Assembly: GCA_022600695.1 (NCBI GenBank)
Contig: JAHZJY010000132.1
Coordinates: 1 to 15,682 of the forward strand
DNA: 15,682 nt
Origin: Actinomycetes bacterium
GTDB taxonomy: Bacteria > Actinomycetota > Actinomycetes > Mycobacteriales > Mycobacteriaceae
Direction of reading: 5' to 3'
The notes below the pieces were generated by a model, which made no database searches, was not told the origin of the DNA, and saw only the letters and a program-made list of their open reading frames with translations. Of the stretch, positions 1 to 9,118 are shown piece after piece; the first letter of the stretch is position 1; each line of letters starts with the position of its first letter. Position numbers and translations under genes: made by a program.

Positions 1-3000
1 TCGGAGTCGACCAGCCGGCAGCGCAGGGTCGGCTGTTCGGCGATGACGGTCCGGCCGAATCCCCACAGCGCCGCCTGAACGGGGTCGACCGGTTCGCCCG
101 GTTCGGTGGTGACCGCCCGCTCGGTGATGATCCACAGTCCGCCGGTGAGGCTCGATGTCCCCTCGGTCAGCGCGGCCTGCACCACGGCGAGCAGGCCGGC
201 GAACTCGGCATCGAGTCGCTCCGTCAGACGGTCGGCTGACTCGTCGGTGCGCGAAGCTCCCGAACTGCGCCAGAGAACCCCGGCAACCGGTGCCCCCGCT
301 GCCGCGGCATCGGCGAACGCCCGGTGCCAGACCTGCGGATCAGCGGCCGGGTCACACACGACAGCTGCCGGCAGTTCGGCCGCCAACTCGTCGAACCCGG
401 CGATCAGCCAGGTCCCTTCGGAGTTCGTGCGGGACTGGCCGGGGTCGCCCGGTGGTGTCGATTCGTGCCACCCCACGGTGTAGAGCAGCCGGGTGGTGTC
501 ACCGCCGAGGCCGCGCAGCAGCGCCTCCCGGGGGGCGCGTTTGACGGTGAACTCGCTGATCCCGCCGAGCCTGCCGCCACCCCGATCCACGAAGTCGAGG
601 TCGAAGACCTGTGTCTCGCTGTCGATACCGCCGCCGTGCCAGCGGGCCCGGCAGTAGAACCGCCGTGGCATCTGTTCGCGCACCTCAACCTGCCCGTAGC
701 GCAGCGGCAGGAAGAGGTCGGCCACCCCGTGCTCGGCCGCAAGCAACGCGGGGAACGCCGGGAAGGCAACGCCGGTGCACAAGTCCAGCAACACCGGGTG
801 GATGGGCTCGCTGCCCAGATGCTCGGCCAGTTCGTCGCCGACGCAGACATCTCCGATGGCTTCGCCGTCGCCGACCCACAACGATTTCAGTGATCCCGAC
901 CAGGTCGGCCCCCAGGCCAGTTCCATATCGTTGAACGTCTCGAACAGCCGCTGCGGGCTGATGCGGTCCAGTCGCTCGACGGCCTCGTCAATCGGGACCA
1001 CCCCAGCCGGGCCGACGGTGTCGAGGTCGGTGTCGGCGCCGGTGAGGACGCTGCCGTCGGCGTTCAACGACCATTCGGTATCGGGAACCCCATGGGGACG
1101 GCTGTGCACCTGGAACTTCCAGCCAGCGCCGGTCTCGAGGGGATGCATGGTGAGCTGGACTTCGCGGGAAGCCTTCTCGGGCAAAATGATCGGCTCGTAG
1201 AAGAACACCTCCCGCACGCGGGCGGGCACGCCGGCGGCCGCCAGTGCCATCGTGGCGTAGGTCGCGCCGGGAACGACCACTGTCCCGTAGATGACGTGAT
1301 CCGCCAACCATGGTTGTGTTCTGGCCGAGAGCACGGTGGTGTAGACGGTGTCTCCGGATGCGAGATCCTTTGCGCTACCGAGGATGCCGGATACCCGGAG
1401 GCCATCAGAACCGGCGATCGTGACCACTGACGTCTTGGGCCAGTAGCGGCGCCGCTGGAACGGATAGGTGGGCAGTTCGATCCTGCGGGACGGCCCGTGC
1501 TGGATGGCGGCGAAGTCCGGCCGATGCCCGCTGACATAGGCCGAGGCCACCGCTTCGGTAATCTGCCGACGTGCGTCGGTGCCCTTGCGCAGCGACGCAA
1601 TCACCCGCGGAGCGGGCGAGGACTCCGGCCAGATCTGTAGCGCGGCAGCGGTCAGGACCGGCTGCGGGCCGATTTCCATCACCACCGAACAGCCCAGTGA
1701 GGCCACGGTTCGGACACTTTCGGTGAACTGCACGGGCTGGCGGGAATGCCGCCGCCAGTACGGCGCGTCGAGCGGTGTTCCGGCGGTGATGACCGAGCCG
1801 GTCCGGTTGCAGATCAGTGACCGGGTTGGTGCGGCGTAGTCGAATTGCGCCGCAATGGATTCGAACTCATCCAACACCGGATCGAGCAGTTCTGAGTGGA
1901 AAGCGTGTGAGGTCTCCAGCCAGGTGCAGCGGGTGCCGTCATCGCTGCAGACCGCGACGATCTGTTCCAGATCATCGCCGGGACCGGACAGTACCGTGTT
2001 CCGGCCGTTGTAGGCGGCCACCGAGACCCGCGGAAACTTCTCGGCGGCGGCCAGCACGTATTCCGGGTCGGCGAATACCGCGACCATTCGGCCGCCGGTC
2101 GGCAGGCTGCCGAAGAGCCGGCCTCGTTCGGCGATCAGCCGGGCACCGTCCTCGAGGCTGAACACGCCGGCCACGCATGCCGCCGCGTACTGGCCCACGC
2201 TGTGGCCGAGCACCGCGTCCGGCTCGATACCCCACGACTGCCACAGTCGGGCCAGGCCCATTTCGACGGCGAAGATCGCGGGCTGGGCGAACGCGGTGTG
2301 CCGCAACGTCTGCGCGGCTTCCCGGTCACGGGACAGCAGCACATCGAGGAGCGGACGGGGCAGCGTCGGGTCGACGGCCTGCGCGCACCGCCGCACGATG
2401 TCGGCGAATACCGGCTCGGCCTCGAACAGTTCGCGGGCCATCCCCGGATACTGGCTGCCCTGCCCGGGGAAGAACCACGCGGTGGTGGGCGGGTCGGCGC
2501 AGTCGCCACGCACGATGCCCGGTCGCATCCGGTTCGCTGCCAGATCGTCCAGCAGCATGCCGGCCTCTTCGGCGGAATCGGCCACCACCGCGGCGCGGTG
2601 CTCGAAATGCGAGCGTCCCGCGCCGGCGGTGAAACAGACATCGCCGATCGGTACCTCGGGATGGGCCGCCAGCCAGGCCGAGTAGCGCTGCGCCACCGCG
2701 ACCAGACCGGCGGCGGACCGTGCGGACAGCGGCAGGACGCCGGGCTGTCCGGGTGCGGGCTGTGGCGCGGTGTCGACATCGGTGTCGTCGGCCCCGGATG
2801 GTGGTGCCTCTTCGATCAGCACGTGCGCGTTGGTGCCGGTGAACCCGAACGAACTGACTCCGGCCCGTCGCGGTCTGGCGGTGGTCGGCCAGGGTGTCGG
2901 CCGGTCTACGACGCGTACCGGTAGCGCGTCCCACGGAATATGCGATGACGGGTGGTGGAAGTGCAGGTTCTGTGGCACAAGCTCGTGTTGTAGCGACAAG

Positions 3001-6000
3001 ACGACCTTGATCAGGCCAGCGATCCCCGCAGCGGACTCCAGGTGCCCGATATTGGTCTTTGCCGATCCGATCAGCAGCGGCCGGTCCGGTGCACGACCGG
3101 CGCCGTAGACCGCCGCGGCCGCCTGTACCTCGATAGGGTCACCCAGTGGGGTGCCGGTGCCGTGCGCCTCGAGGTAATCGACGTCCCCGCCGCCCAGACC
3201 GGCGCGGGTCAGCGCGGCGCCGATGAGTCGTTGCTGGGCACCGCCATTGGGGACCGTGAGGCCACTGGATGCACCGTCGGAGTTGACCGCGGTGCTCCGG
3301 ATGACCGCGCAGATCCGGTCGCCGTCGCGCTGGGCGTCACTGAGCCGCTTGAGCACCAGGACCCCGCAACCCTCGCTGCGGGCGTAGCCGTCGGCCGCCG
3401 CGTCGAAGGTTTTACACCGGCCGTCGGGGGACAGCATCCGGGCACGGGACGCGGCGACGGTGGACGCCGGACTCAGCAGCACGTTGACCCCGCCGGCCAG
3501 CGCGAGGTCACAGTCGCCGGAGTGCAGGGCCTGACCGGCCTGATGCACAGCGACCAGCGAGGAACTGCATGCGGTGTCTACCGCAACCGCCGGCCCTTCC
3601 AGGCCGAGGGTGAAAGCGACCCGACCGGAGATGGCATTGAGCGCATTGCCGGTGATGAAATGCGCTTCCAGACTCTCGACCGAGTCGTTGGACAGCAGCA
3701 GCGAGTACTCGTTGGCCGCCACCCCGACGAACACGCCCGTCCGGCTGCCGCGCAAGGTGGCCGGACCGTACCCGGCTCGCTCCAGGCCCTCCCAGGCGAT
3801 CTCGAGCATCAGGCGCTGCTGCGGGTCGATCCAGACGGCCTCGCGCGGGGAAATGCCGAAGAACTCCGGGTCGAATCCGTCGACGCTGTCCAGGTATCCG
3901 CCGCTGCGGGTGTAGATCTTGCCCGGCGTCTGCTGGTCGGGGTCATAGAACTCGTCGATGTCGAATCGGTCCTCGGGGATTTCGCGGATCGCGTCCACCC
4001 CGCCGGACAGCACCTCCCAATACGCATCCGGATCCGGCGATCCGGGAAAACGACAGGCCACCGCGATGATGGCGATCGGCTCGTCGGCCGCCGCGGTCGC
4101 CAGTGAGGCGGGCCGGACCGGTTCTCTGCCGCCCGCCTTCTCATTGAGGCTCAGCACGTCGGTCAGCAGGTAATCCGCCACGTCGGAGAGCCTGGGGAAG
4201 TCCATCGCCAGCGTGGCCGGCAGCTCATGGCCGACCGCCTGTTGCAGTCGGCTCCGCAGTTCGACCGCCATCAACGAGTCCATGCCGAGATCGAAGAACC
4301 CGGCCTCTTCGCGGATCTCGGCCGCATCGATCCGCGTCACCTCCGCCACGGTGTCCCGGAGGTAGTCCAGGACGAGTTTCCTGCGCTGCTGCACCGGAGC
4401 TGTGGTGAGGGTCTCCACCAGACGGGTGCGTCCCGCGGATTCAGCCGCCGGACCTGCCGAGTCCGGCACTTCGGCGGCCACCCCGGCCAGCAGTGAACGC
4501 CGACCCACCTGAAGGTAGATCGGCAGGAATCGGGCCCAGTCGATCCGCGCCACCACGACCTGCGCGGTTCCCGGTGATTGGCCGGCGGCCATGGCGTCGG
4601 CCATCCCGGCCAGGGCGTCGGCGGGTGACAGGGTTCGGATACCGCGCAGCTCCAGCTGTGCGCGGGCGTCCGGCTCGGCCATCCCGGCCGACCAGGGGCC
4701 GAAGTTGATGCTGATTCCGGGAATCCCCTGCTCCCGGAGTCGCCAGGTCAACCCGTCCAGGAAGGCGTTCGCCGCGCTGTAGGCACTCTGGCCGAAGCTT
4801 CCCCACACGGCGGAGATCGAGGAGGTGCACACGAAGAAGTCCAGCGGTAGCCCTACGACAGCCTCACTCAGATACCAAGCACCCCAGACTTTTCCGGCGA
4901 AAACCCGGTCGACTTCGGCGCTGTCCAGCGAGCCCAGATCGGTCGTGCTGTTCTCCCCCGCGGCGTGGACGATGCCGGCCAGCGGTGGGAGTTCGGCCTG
5001 CAGCGTGGCCAGCAGTCGGGCGACATCATGCGGATCGGCGACATCGGCCGCGATCACCCGGATGGTGCAGCCGTGCAGGTCCTGCAGGGCCTCGATACGC
5101 GCCGTCGCGGTGGCACCGGGCGCGCGGCGGCTGGTCAGCACCAACTGCCCGGCACCGTGGGAGGCCAGGTACCCCGCGATCTCCAGCCCGAGGGCGCCCA
5201 GCCCGCCGGTCACCAGATATGTTGCGTCCGAGCGTAACTGCAGGGACTCCGGATGGGGATTCCCCGAGCGCCGGACCAGCCGCGGAACGTGGACGGCGTG
5301 AGCACGCAATGCGACCTGATCCTCGTCCGGCGAGGCCGTGGCGAGCCGATCAACCAGTTCTCGCCACTCATCGGTACCGCCGGCCGTCAGATCGGCGAGC
5401 CCGCCCCAGATCTGCGGGTACTCCAGTGCGGCCACCCGGCAGAATCCCCACAGGCTGGTTTGTTCGGGTGCCACGGTGTCCGAGCCGATTACTCGTTGCG
5501 CGCCGCGGGTTATCACCCAGATCGGTAGTCGGATCCCGGCTGCGGCAGCCGCCCGGAAGAGTCGCTGGGTGCCGCCCAGCACGTGGTGCTGCATCCGCAG
5601 CAGAGACCGCATCGGCGATCCGCCGACCGGCGTCAGCGCCGCCAGGTTCAGGATGCGTAACCCCGGCTCTTCTTCCGCGGCGGTGCGCAACCCGTCGATC
5701 AGGGCCTGTTCGTCGGCATCGGATCCCGGCAACCCGAGCACCCGGTGCCGGTGGCCGGCGGCGGTCAGTGCGCCCACCACTGATTCGATGATGCCGGCGT
5801 CATCGCCGATCAGCAGGAAGGCCGCTGCCGGGACGGCGCCCCCGGGGGAGGTCGGCTCGGATGACTCCCAGCGGATTTCGTACCGCACATCAGCGATCGA
5901 CTGCGCACTTCGCTGTCGGTTATGTTGTGCAGCAAGCTTATTGAGCACATCGGTGGTCGTTCGAGTTCCGGCGTCGCCGTCGAGTAGTTTCGCGAGTTCC

Positions 6001-8780
6001 GCGATCCGGCCGTCCTCGAGCAGCCCGAGGGTTTCGGTGCGCGCGGCGGTATCCGGACCGCGGGAGAGGGCGGGCGAGTGGGTGGTAGCGCCCGGCTCAT
6101 CCTCGAACCAGTACCGACGGTGCTCGAAGGGGTAGGTCGGCAGGTCGACCTTATACGCCGGTTCGCCGATGACCGCCGCGAAATCGGGCAGCAGTCCGGC
6201 GGTGTAGGTCCCCGCGAGGGCTTCGGTGATCTGACGTTGGTCGGCGACGGTCCGGCGCAGCGAGGGGATCGCCCGCGGCGTGGTTGTCGGGTCCGGCCAG
6301 GCCCGCAGGGCGGCGGCGGTCAGGACCGGTTGCGGGCCCACCTCCACGAGCAGTTCGCAGCGCAGTTCGGCCAGGGTCGCCACCCCCTTGGCGAACTCGA
6401 CCGGTCGGCGCGCGTGCCGGCGCCAGTAGGCACCATCGAGGGTTGCATTGCGCCCGAGGGCGGCTCCGGTCCGGTTGCAGACCAGAATCCGCTGTGGCGC
6501 TTCGAATTCGAAGCGATTCGCATAGGCCTCGAACTCATCGAGGGCAGGGTCCAGCAGTGCCGAGTGAAATGCGTGGCTGGTGTCCAGCCAGTCACAGCGG
6601 ACACCGTCGGCGGTCAATCGGTTCACCGCCTGTTCCAGGTCGGGGCCGGGCCCGGACAGTACGGTGTTGGCTCCGTTGAAGGCGGCCACCGACAGGCTCG
6701 GGAACTCATCGGTGAACTGCTCGACGCGGTCCGCGTCGGCGAAGATCGCCGACATTCGACCACCGGCCGGGAGACCGCCGAAGAGTCGGCCCCGCTCGGC
6801 CAGGAGCCGGGCGCCGTCCTCGAGGCTGAACACGCCGGCCACCCCGGCCGCCGCGTACTGGCCGACGCTGTGTCCCAGGACCACGTCCGGTTCGAAACCC
6901 CACGACTGCCACAGTGCGGCCAGTCCCATCTCCACGGCGTATATCGCGGGCTGCGCATGGCGGGTCTGCTGCAGGGTCTCGGCGGCGTCGGGGTGGCTGT
7001 CCGGATCGAATATCACCTCCAGCAGTGGGCGCTGGAGAATGTCGGCGACGGCATCCGCACACCGGGTCATGGTCGCGGCGAACACCGGTTCGCGATCGAA
7101 CAACTCGCGGGCCATCCCGGGGTACTGGGTGCCCTGACCACCGAACAGCCAGGCAGTCTTCGGAGCGTCGACGCAGTCGCCGCGAACCAGACCGGGGGCC
7201 GGCCGGTCGTCGGCCAGCGCACCGAGTAGTTCGCGGGCGGACTCGAGCGAGTTGGCCACCAGTGCGGCCCGGTGCTCGAAGTGCGTGCGGGCCGTCCCGG
7301 CGGTGAGACAGACATCGGCCAGGGTGGCCTCGGGGTGCCGGTGGATCCACTGCCGGTAGTTCTCGGCGGTCTCCGCCAGGGCGGCCGGGGTGCGTCCGGA
7401 CAGCGGCAGGACCATGAAGCGGGACGGGTCAACCGGCGCGGCCGCGGCCGGGGATGACGGCTCGGGGGCCTCTTCCAGGATGACGTGTGCATTCGTACCG
7501 GTGAACCCGAAGGAACTGACTCCGGCGATCCGCGGCCGGTCGGTGCGCGGCCAGTTCCAGGACTCCGCCACCACCCGCACCGGGATCCGGTCCCACGGGA
7601 TGTGCGGCGACGGAGTCCGGAAGTTCAGGTGCTTGGGCAGTTCCTGGTGTTCGAGCGCGAGCACCACCTTCAGGACGCCGGCGACGCCGGCGGCGGCCTC
7701 GAGGTGGCCGATATTCGTTTTGGCCGATCCGATGAGCAGCGGCCGGCCGGCGTCGCGGCCCCGGCCCAGCGCGGCGGCCGCGGCCTGGACCTCGATGGGA
7801 TCGCCCAGCGATGTCCCGGTCCCGTGAGCTTCCAGATAGTCGATATCGGCGGGCGCCACATCCGCGCGCTCCAGCGCTTCGGTGAGTACCCGTTGCTGGG
7901 CGACTCCGTTGGGCACGGTCAAGCCCCCCGATGCGCCATCGGAGTTGACTGCGCTGCCCCGGATCACCGCACGAATCCGGTCGCCGTCGCGGATCGCGTC
8001 CTCCAGGCGCTTGATGGCGATGACACCGCAGCCCTCGCCGCGGACATAGCCGTCGGCCGCGGCGTCGAACGTCTTGCACCGGCCGTCGGGGGCGAGCATC
8101 CGGGAGTGCGAGAACGTGATCATGGTCGCCGGGCTGAGCAGGACATTGGCTCCGCCGGCCAGTGCGAAATCACATTCGCCGAGCCGCAGCGCCTGGCACG
8201 CCTGGTGAATCGCCACCAGCGAGGAACTGCAGGCCGTGTCGACGGTGACGGCGGGGCCGTGCAGTCCCAGCCGGTAGCTGATCCGGCCCGCCCCGGCGGC
8301 GGCGGCCGTACCGATCGCCATATAGGCCTCGATCTGCGGGTAGGTCAGGGCGTCGGAGGCCATTCCCAGGTAGTCGTGGGTGGATAAACCGACGAATACG
8401 CCGGTGCGGGTATTCGCCAGGGAGGTCGGCGCGGTGCCGGAATGCTCGACTGCCCGCCATGCGGTCTCCAGCAGCAGCCGATGCTGCGGGTCCATCCAGG
8501 TGGCCTCGCGGGCCGAGATACCGAAGAACGGGGCGTCGAACCCGGAGACGTCGTCGACGAAACCGGCGCGCCGGGTGACGACCTTCCCGGGCGCGGCCGG
8601 ATCGGGGTCGAAGAACTCGTCGGCGTCCCACCGGTCCCGCGGGACGTCCGATACCGCGTCCCGGCCGTCGTGCAGCAGCCCCCAGTACTGGTCGGCGTCC
8701 GCTGAGCCGGGCAGCCGCGCGGCGTAGCCGACGATCGCGAAGCGGGGCGCCCGTTCCGACGGTTCTCCGGCGATTGCCAT
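1..8780 (-). CDS. pks: bimodular type I polyketide synthase, TPP (phleic acid) type; C-terminus beyond window
   Basis: This is the N-terminal 2926 residues of a modular type I polyketide synthase; the frame is open to the left edge, so the gene is partial in this window. Domain order with key residues: KS1 (C184, H319, H359), AT1 (S638 in GHSVG, HAFH 736-739), KR1 (TGGLGALG from 1191, S1321, Y1334), ACP1 (S1502 in DLGMDSL), KS2 (C1738, H1873, H1913), AT2 (S2194, HAFH 2292-2295), DH2 (H2495, D2666), then the start of a ketoreductase structural subdomain from about 2767. Both ATs carry HAFH, the malonyl signature, so an unbranched chain is expected. The protein begins directly with KS, without a loading ACP. 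The start at 8780 has GGGGAG nine bases upstream; an in-frame ATG at 8852 would add 24 residues. It is divergent from papA3. By context it makes phleic-type polyunsaturated acyl chains for trehalose polyphleate. PKS identity is certain; the pathway assignment is inferred. Confidence 0.95.
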   Translation of the reverse strand, partial: MAIAGEPSERAPRFAIVGYAARLPGSADADQYWGLLHDGRDAVSDVPRDRWDADEFFDPDPAAPGKVVTRRAGFVDDVSGFDAPFFGISAREATWMDPQHRLLLETAWRAVEHSGTAPTSLANTRTGVFVGLSTHDYLGMASDALTYPQIEAYMAIGTAAAAGAGRISYRLGLHGPAVTVDTACSSSLVAIHQACQALRLGECDFALAGGANVLLSPATMITFSHSRMLAPDGRCKTFDAAADGYVRGEGCGVIAIKRLEDAIRDGDRIRAVIRGSAVNSDGASGGLTVPNGVAQQRVLTEALERADVAPADIDYLEAHGTGTSLGDPIEVQAAAAALGRGRDAGRPLLIGSAKTNIGHLEAAAGVAGVLKVVLALEHQELPKHLNFRTPSPHIPWDRIPVRVVAESWNWPRTDRPRIAGVSSFGFTGTNAHVILEEAPEPSSPAAAAPVDPSRFMVLPLSGRTPAALAETAENYRQWIHRHPEATLADVCLTAGTARTHFEHRAALVANSLESARELLGALADDRPAPGLVRGDCVDAPKTAWLFGGQGTQYPGMARELFDREPVFAATMTRCADAVADILQRPLLEVIFDPDSHPDAAETLQQTRHAQPAIYAVEMGLAALWQSWGFEPDVVLGHSVGQYAAAGVAGVFSLEDGARLLAERGRLFGGLPAGGRMSAIFADADRVEQFTDEFPSLSVAAFNGANTVLSGPGPDLEQAVNRLTADGVRCDWLDTSHAFHSALLDPALDEFEAYANRFEFEAPQRILVCNRTGAALGRNATLDGAYWRRHARRPVEFAKGVATLAELRCELLVEVGPQPVLTAAALRAWPDPTTTPRAIPSLRRTVADQRQITEALAGTYTAGLLPDFAAVIGEPAYKVDLPTYPFEHRRYWFEDEPGATTHSPALSRGPDTAARTETLGLLEDGRIAELAKLLDGDAGTRTTTDVLNKLAAQHNRQRSAQSIADVRYEIRWESSEPTSPGGAVPAAAFLLIGDDAGIIESVVGALTAAGHRHRVLGLPGSDADEQALIDGLRTAAEEEPGLRILNLAALTPVGGSPMRSLLRMQHHVLGGTQRLFRAAAAAGIRLPIWVITRGAQRVIGSDTVAPEQTSLWGFCRVAALEYPQIWGGLADLTAGGTDEWRELVDRLATASPDEDQVALRAHAVHVPRLVRRSGNPHPESLQLRSDATYLVTGGLGALGLEIAGYLASHGAGQLVLTSRRAPGATATARIEALQDLHGCTIRVIAADVADPHDVARLLATLQAELPPLAGIVHAAGENSTTDLGSLDSAEVDRVFAGKVWGAWYLSEAVVGLPLDFFVCTSSISAVWGSFGQSAYSAANAFLDGLTWRLREQGIPGISINFGPWSAGMAEPDARAQLELRGIRTLSPADALAGMADAMAAGQSPGTAQVVVARIDWARFLPIYLQVGRRSLLAGVAAEVPDSAGPAAESAGRTRLVETLTTAPVQQRRKLVLDYLRDTVAEVTRIDAAEIREEAGFFDLGMDSLMAVELRSRLQQAVGHELPATLAMDFPRLSDVADYLLTDVLSLNEKAGGREPVRPASLATAAADEPIAIIAVACRFPGSPDPDAYWEVLSGGVDAIREIPEDRFDIDEFYDPDQQTPGKIYTRSGGYLDSVDGFDPEFFGISPREAVWIDPQQRLMLEIAWEGLERAGYGPATLRGSRTGVFVGVAANEYSLLLSNDSVESLEAHFITGNALNAISGRVAFTLGLEGPAVAVDTACSSSLVAVHQAGQALHSGDCDLALAGGVNVLLSPASTVAASRARMLSPDGRCKTFDAAADGYARSEGCGVLVLKRLSDAQRDGDRICAVIRSTAVNSDGASSGLTVPNGGAQQRLIGAALTRAGLGGGDVDYLEAHGTGTPLGDPIEVQAAAAVYGAGRAPDRPLLIGSAKTNIGHLESAAGIAGLIKVVLSLQHELVPQNLHFHHPSSHIPWDALPVRVVDRPTPWPTTARPRRAGVSSFGFTGTNAHVLIEEAPPSGADDTDVDTAPQPAPGQPGVLPLSARSAAGLVAVAQRYSAWLAAHPEVPIGDVCFTAGAGRSHFEHRAAVVADSAEEAGMLLDDLAANRMRPGIVRGDCADPPTTAWFFPGQGSQYPGMARELFEAEPVFADIVRRCAQAVDPTLPRPLLDVLLSRDREAAQTLRHTAFAQPAIFAVEMGLARLWQSWGIEPDAVLGHSVGQYAAACVAGVFSLEDGARLIAERGRLFGSLPTGGRMVAVFADPEYVLAAAEKFPRVSVAAYNGRNTVLSGPGDDLEQIVAVCSDDGTRCTWLETSHAFHSELLDPVLDEFESIAAQFDYAAPTRSLICNRTGSVITAGTPLDAPYWRRHSRQPVQFTESVRTVASLGCSVVMEIGPQPVLTAAALQIWPESSPAPRVIASLRKGTDARRQITEAVASAYVSGHRPDFAAIQHGPSRRIELPTYPFQRRRYWPKTSVVTIAGSDGLRVSGILGSAKDLASGDTVYTTVLSARTQPWLADHVIYGTVVVPGATYATMALAAAGVPARVREVFFYEPIILPEKASREVQLTMHPLETGAGWKFQVHSRPHGVPDTEWSLNADGSVLTGADTDLDTVGPAGVVPIDEAVERLDRISPQRLFETFNDMELAWGPTWSGSLKSLWVGDGEAIGDVCVGDELAEHLGSEPIHPVLLDLCTGVAFPAFPALLAAEHGVADLFLPLRYGQVEVREQMPRRFYCRARWHGGGIDSETQVFDLDFVDRGGGRLGGISEFTVKRAPREALLRGLGGDTTRLLYTVGWHESTPPGDPGQSRTNSEGTWLIAGFDELAAELPAAVVCDPAADPQVWHRAFADAAAAGAPVAGVLWRSSGASRTDESADRLTERLDAEFAGLLAVVQAALTEGTSSLTGGLWIITERAVTTEPGEPVDPVQAALWGFGRTVIAEQPTLRCRLVDS
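3..4085 (-). other. PKS module 2 (partial): KS-AT-DH, then start of reductive region
   Basis: It starts near D1566, about 60 residues after the ACP1 serine. KS2 has C1738, H1873 and H1913. AT2 has PGQG at 2105-2108, S2194 and malonyl-type HAFH at 2292-2295. The dehydratase has the full HxxxGxxxxP motif beginning at H2495. Its second motif is [10 protein letters not shown] with D2666, where the usual glutamine or histidine four residues after the aspartate is glycine (G2670). From about Y2767 to the edge the sequence, including LWGFGR, matches the non-catalytic structural half that precedes an ER and/or KR. ER, KR and ACP of this module are not visible; they are expected from the family. Confidence 0.88.
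4146..8747 (-). other. PKS module 1: KS-AT-KR-ACP (no DH, no ER)
   Basis: Approximate limits are residues 12-1545. KS1 has DTACSSS (C184), HGTGT (H319) and KTNIGH (H359), so it should be condensation-competent. AT1 has the GGQG oxyanion segment at 547-550, S638 and malonyl-type HAFH. AT ends near W891. Residues about 892-966 are too short for a dehydratase (usually near 280) and look helical and charged, resembling the dimerization element described before KR domains in modules that lack DH; that last point is inference. The KR structural subdomain starts near Y967 and the catalytic half has TGGLGALG (1191-1198), S1321 and Y1334. W1326 lies eight residues before Y1334 and there is no LDD motif, which are A-type KR signatures. 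ACP1 is phosphopantetheinylated at S1502. Expected product is a beta-hydroxyacyl thioester. Confidence 0.9.
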
Positions 8781-8902
8781 GAAGTTGCGCTCCCCGCCTC
8801 GGCCGATGATGTTGCGATGCCTCGCGGGAAAGGTTTTCACCGCCGGAACCATCTCTCGGGCGGCCACGGCGCCGGACCTGGCCAACGAGTCTCCCGGCGG
8901 CC

Positions 8903-8911
8903 AGTATCGCA
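8903..8911 (-). promoter_or_regulatory. candidate extended -10 for pks
   Basis: The minus strand reads TGCGATACT, a TGn extended -10 followed by a hexamer four of six identical to TATAAT. A transcript from here would have a leader of about 115 bases to the ATG at 8780, or about 45 bases to the in-frame ATG at 8852. No matching -35 is visible at the usual distance, which extended -10 promoters may tolerate. Short AT-rich hexamers can arise by chance, so this is a weak call. Confidence 0.3.
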
Positions 8912-8949
8912 TGTGCGTTGCTGGCCGGGCGGCGGCCTCCGGTCAACCG

Positions 8950-8962
8950 CCGGACGGTCCGG
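8950..8962. promoter_or_regulatory. perfect 6-bp inverted repeat, candidate operator
   Basis: CCGGAC and GTCCGG flank a single G, a perfect dyad. It sits between the two candidate divergent promoters, where a shared regulator would be expected to bind. In DNA this GC-rich a six-base dyad can occur by chance, so the regulatory role is inference. Confidence 0.3.
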
Positions 8963-9052
8963 GGCCGGGGTTTTCACGGGTACCAACGATGGCCGCCGGC
9001 CCGGCGCGGTGCGGGTCCGCCGGCGCATCGGTGGTGTCACGCCCGCAGGGGC

Positions 9053-9058
9053 TATGTT
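9053..9058 (+). promoter_or_regulatory. candidate -10 for papA3 operon
   Basis: TATGTT fits the mycobacterial TANNNT -10 pattern and stands out in a GC-rich stretch. It is 60 bases upstream of the chosen TTG start, giving a leader of roughly 54 bases. No clear -35 is seen. Confidence 0.3.
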
Positions 9059-9106
9059 GGTTCGGCAGCAGTGGGTGCTGGCTCTGCGCCGCGGCCGGGA
9101 GGAGTC

Positions 9107-9112
9107 GGGAGG
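9107..9112 (+). promoter_or_regulatory. ribosome binding site deciding the papA3 TTG start
   Basis: GGGAGG is followed by a six-base spacer (AAAATA) and then TTG at 9119. This is the strongest Shine-Dalgarno in the area and fixes the start at TTG, because no ATG or better-placed GTG lies near the point where homology to PapA proteins begins. Confidence 0.7.
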
Positions 9113-9118
9113 AAAATA

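Larger units (their letters stand above)
8781..9118. promoter_or_regulatory. divergent intergenic region between pks and papA3
   Basis: This 338-bp stretch holds no convincing gene and must contain the promoters of both divergent transcription units, unless the pks start is moved to 8852. Visible elements are a TGCGATACT extended -10-like site on the minus strand (8903-8911), a TATGTT -10-like site on the plus strand (9053-9058), a perfect inverted repeat CCGGAC-G-GTCCGG (8950-8962) lying between them, and a nine-base direct repeat GGTTTTCAC at 8832-8840 and 8969-8977. I could not find a good -35 for either candidate. The elements are seen directly; their function is inference. Confidence 0.6.

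Noticed and set aside
3042..4106. 354-residue plus-strand open frame inside the pks
   Set aside because: The minus strand here encodes an intact KS domain with all catalytic residues; the plus frame is a codon-bias shadow.
5883..6107. Degenerate dehydratase domain in module 1
   Set aside because: About 75 residues is far too short, and there is no HxxxGxxxxP or HPxLLD motif.
6078..7229. 383-residue plus-strand open frame inside the pks
   Set aside because: It lies opposite the AT1 domain of the pks and shows no domain features of its own.
9034..9058. GTGTCA as a -35 for the TATGTT -10 candidate
   Set aside because: The spacing is only 13 bases, too short for a standard housekeeping promoter.
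8918..9118. 67-codon N-terminal extension of PapA from the ATG at 8918
   Set aside because: The residues are Arg/Gly/Pro-rich, unlike PapA proteins, and they overlap the divergent promoter region; the TTG at 9119 has a strong Shine-Dalgarno.
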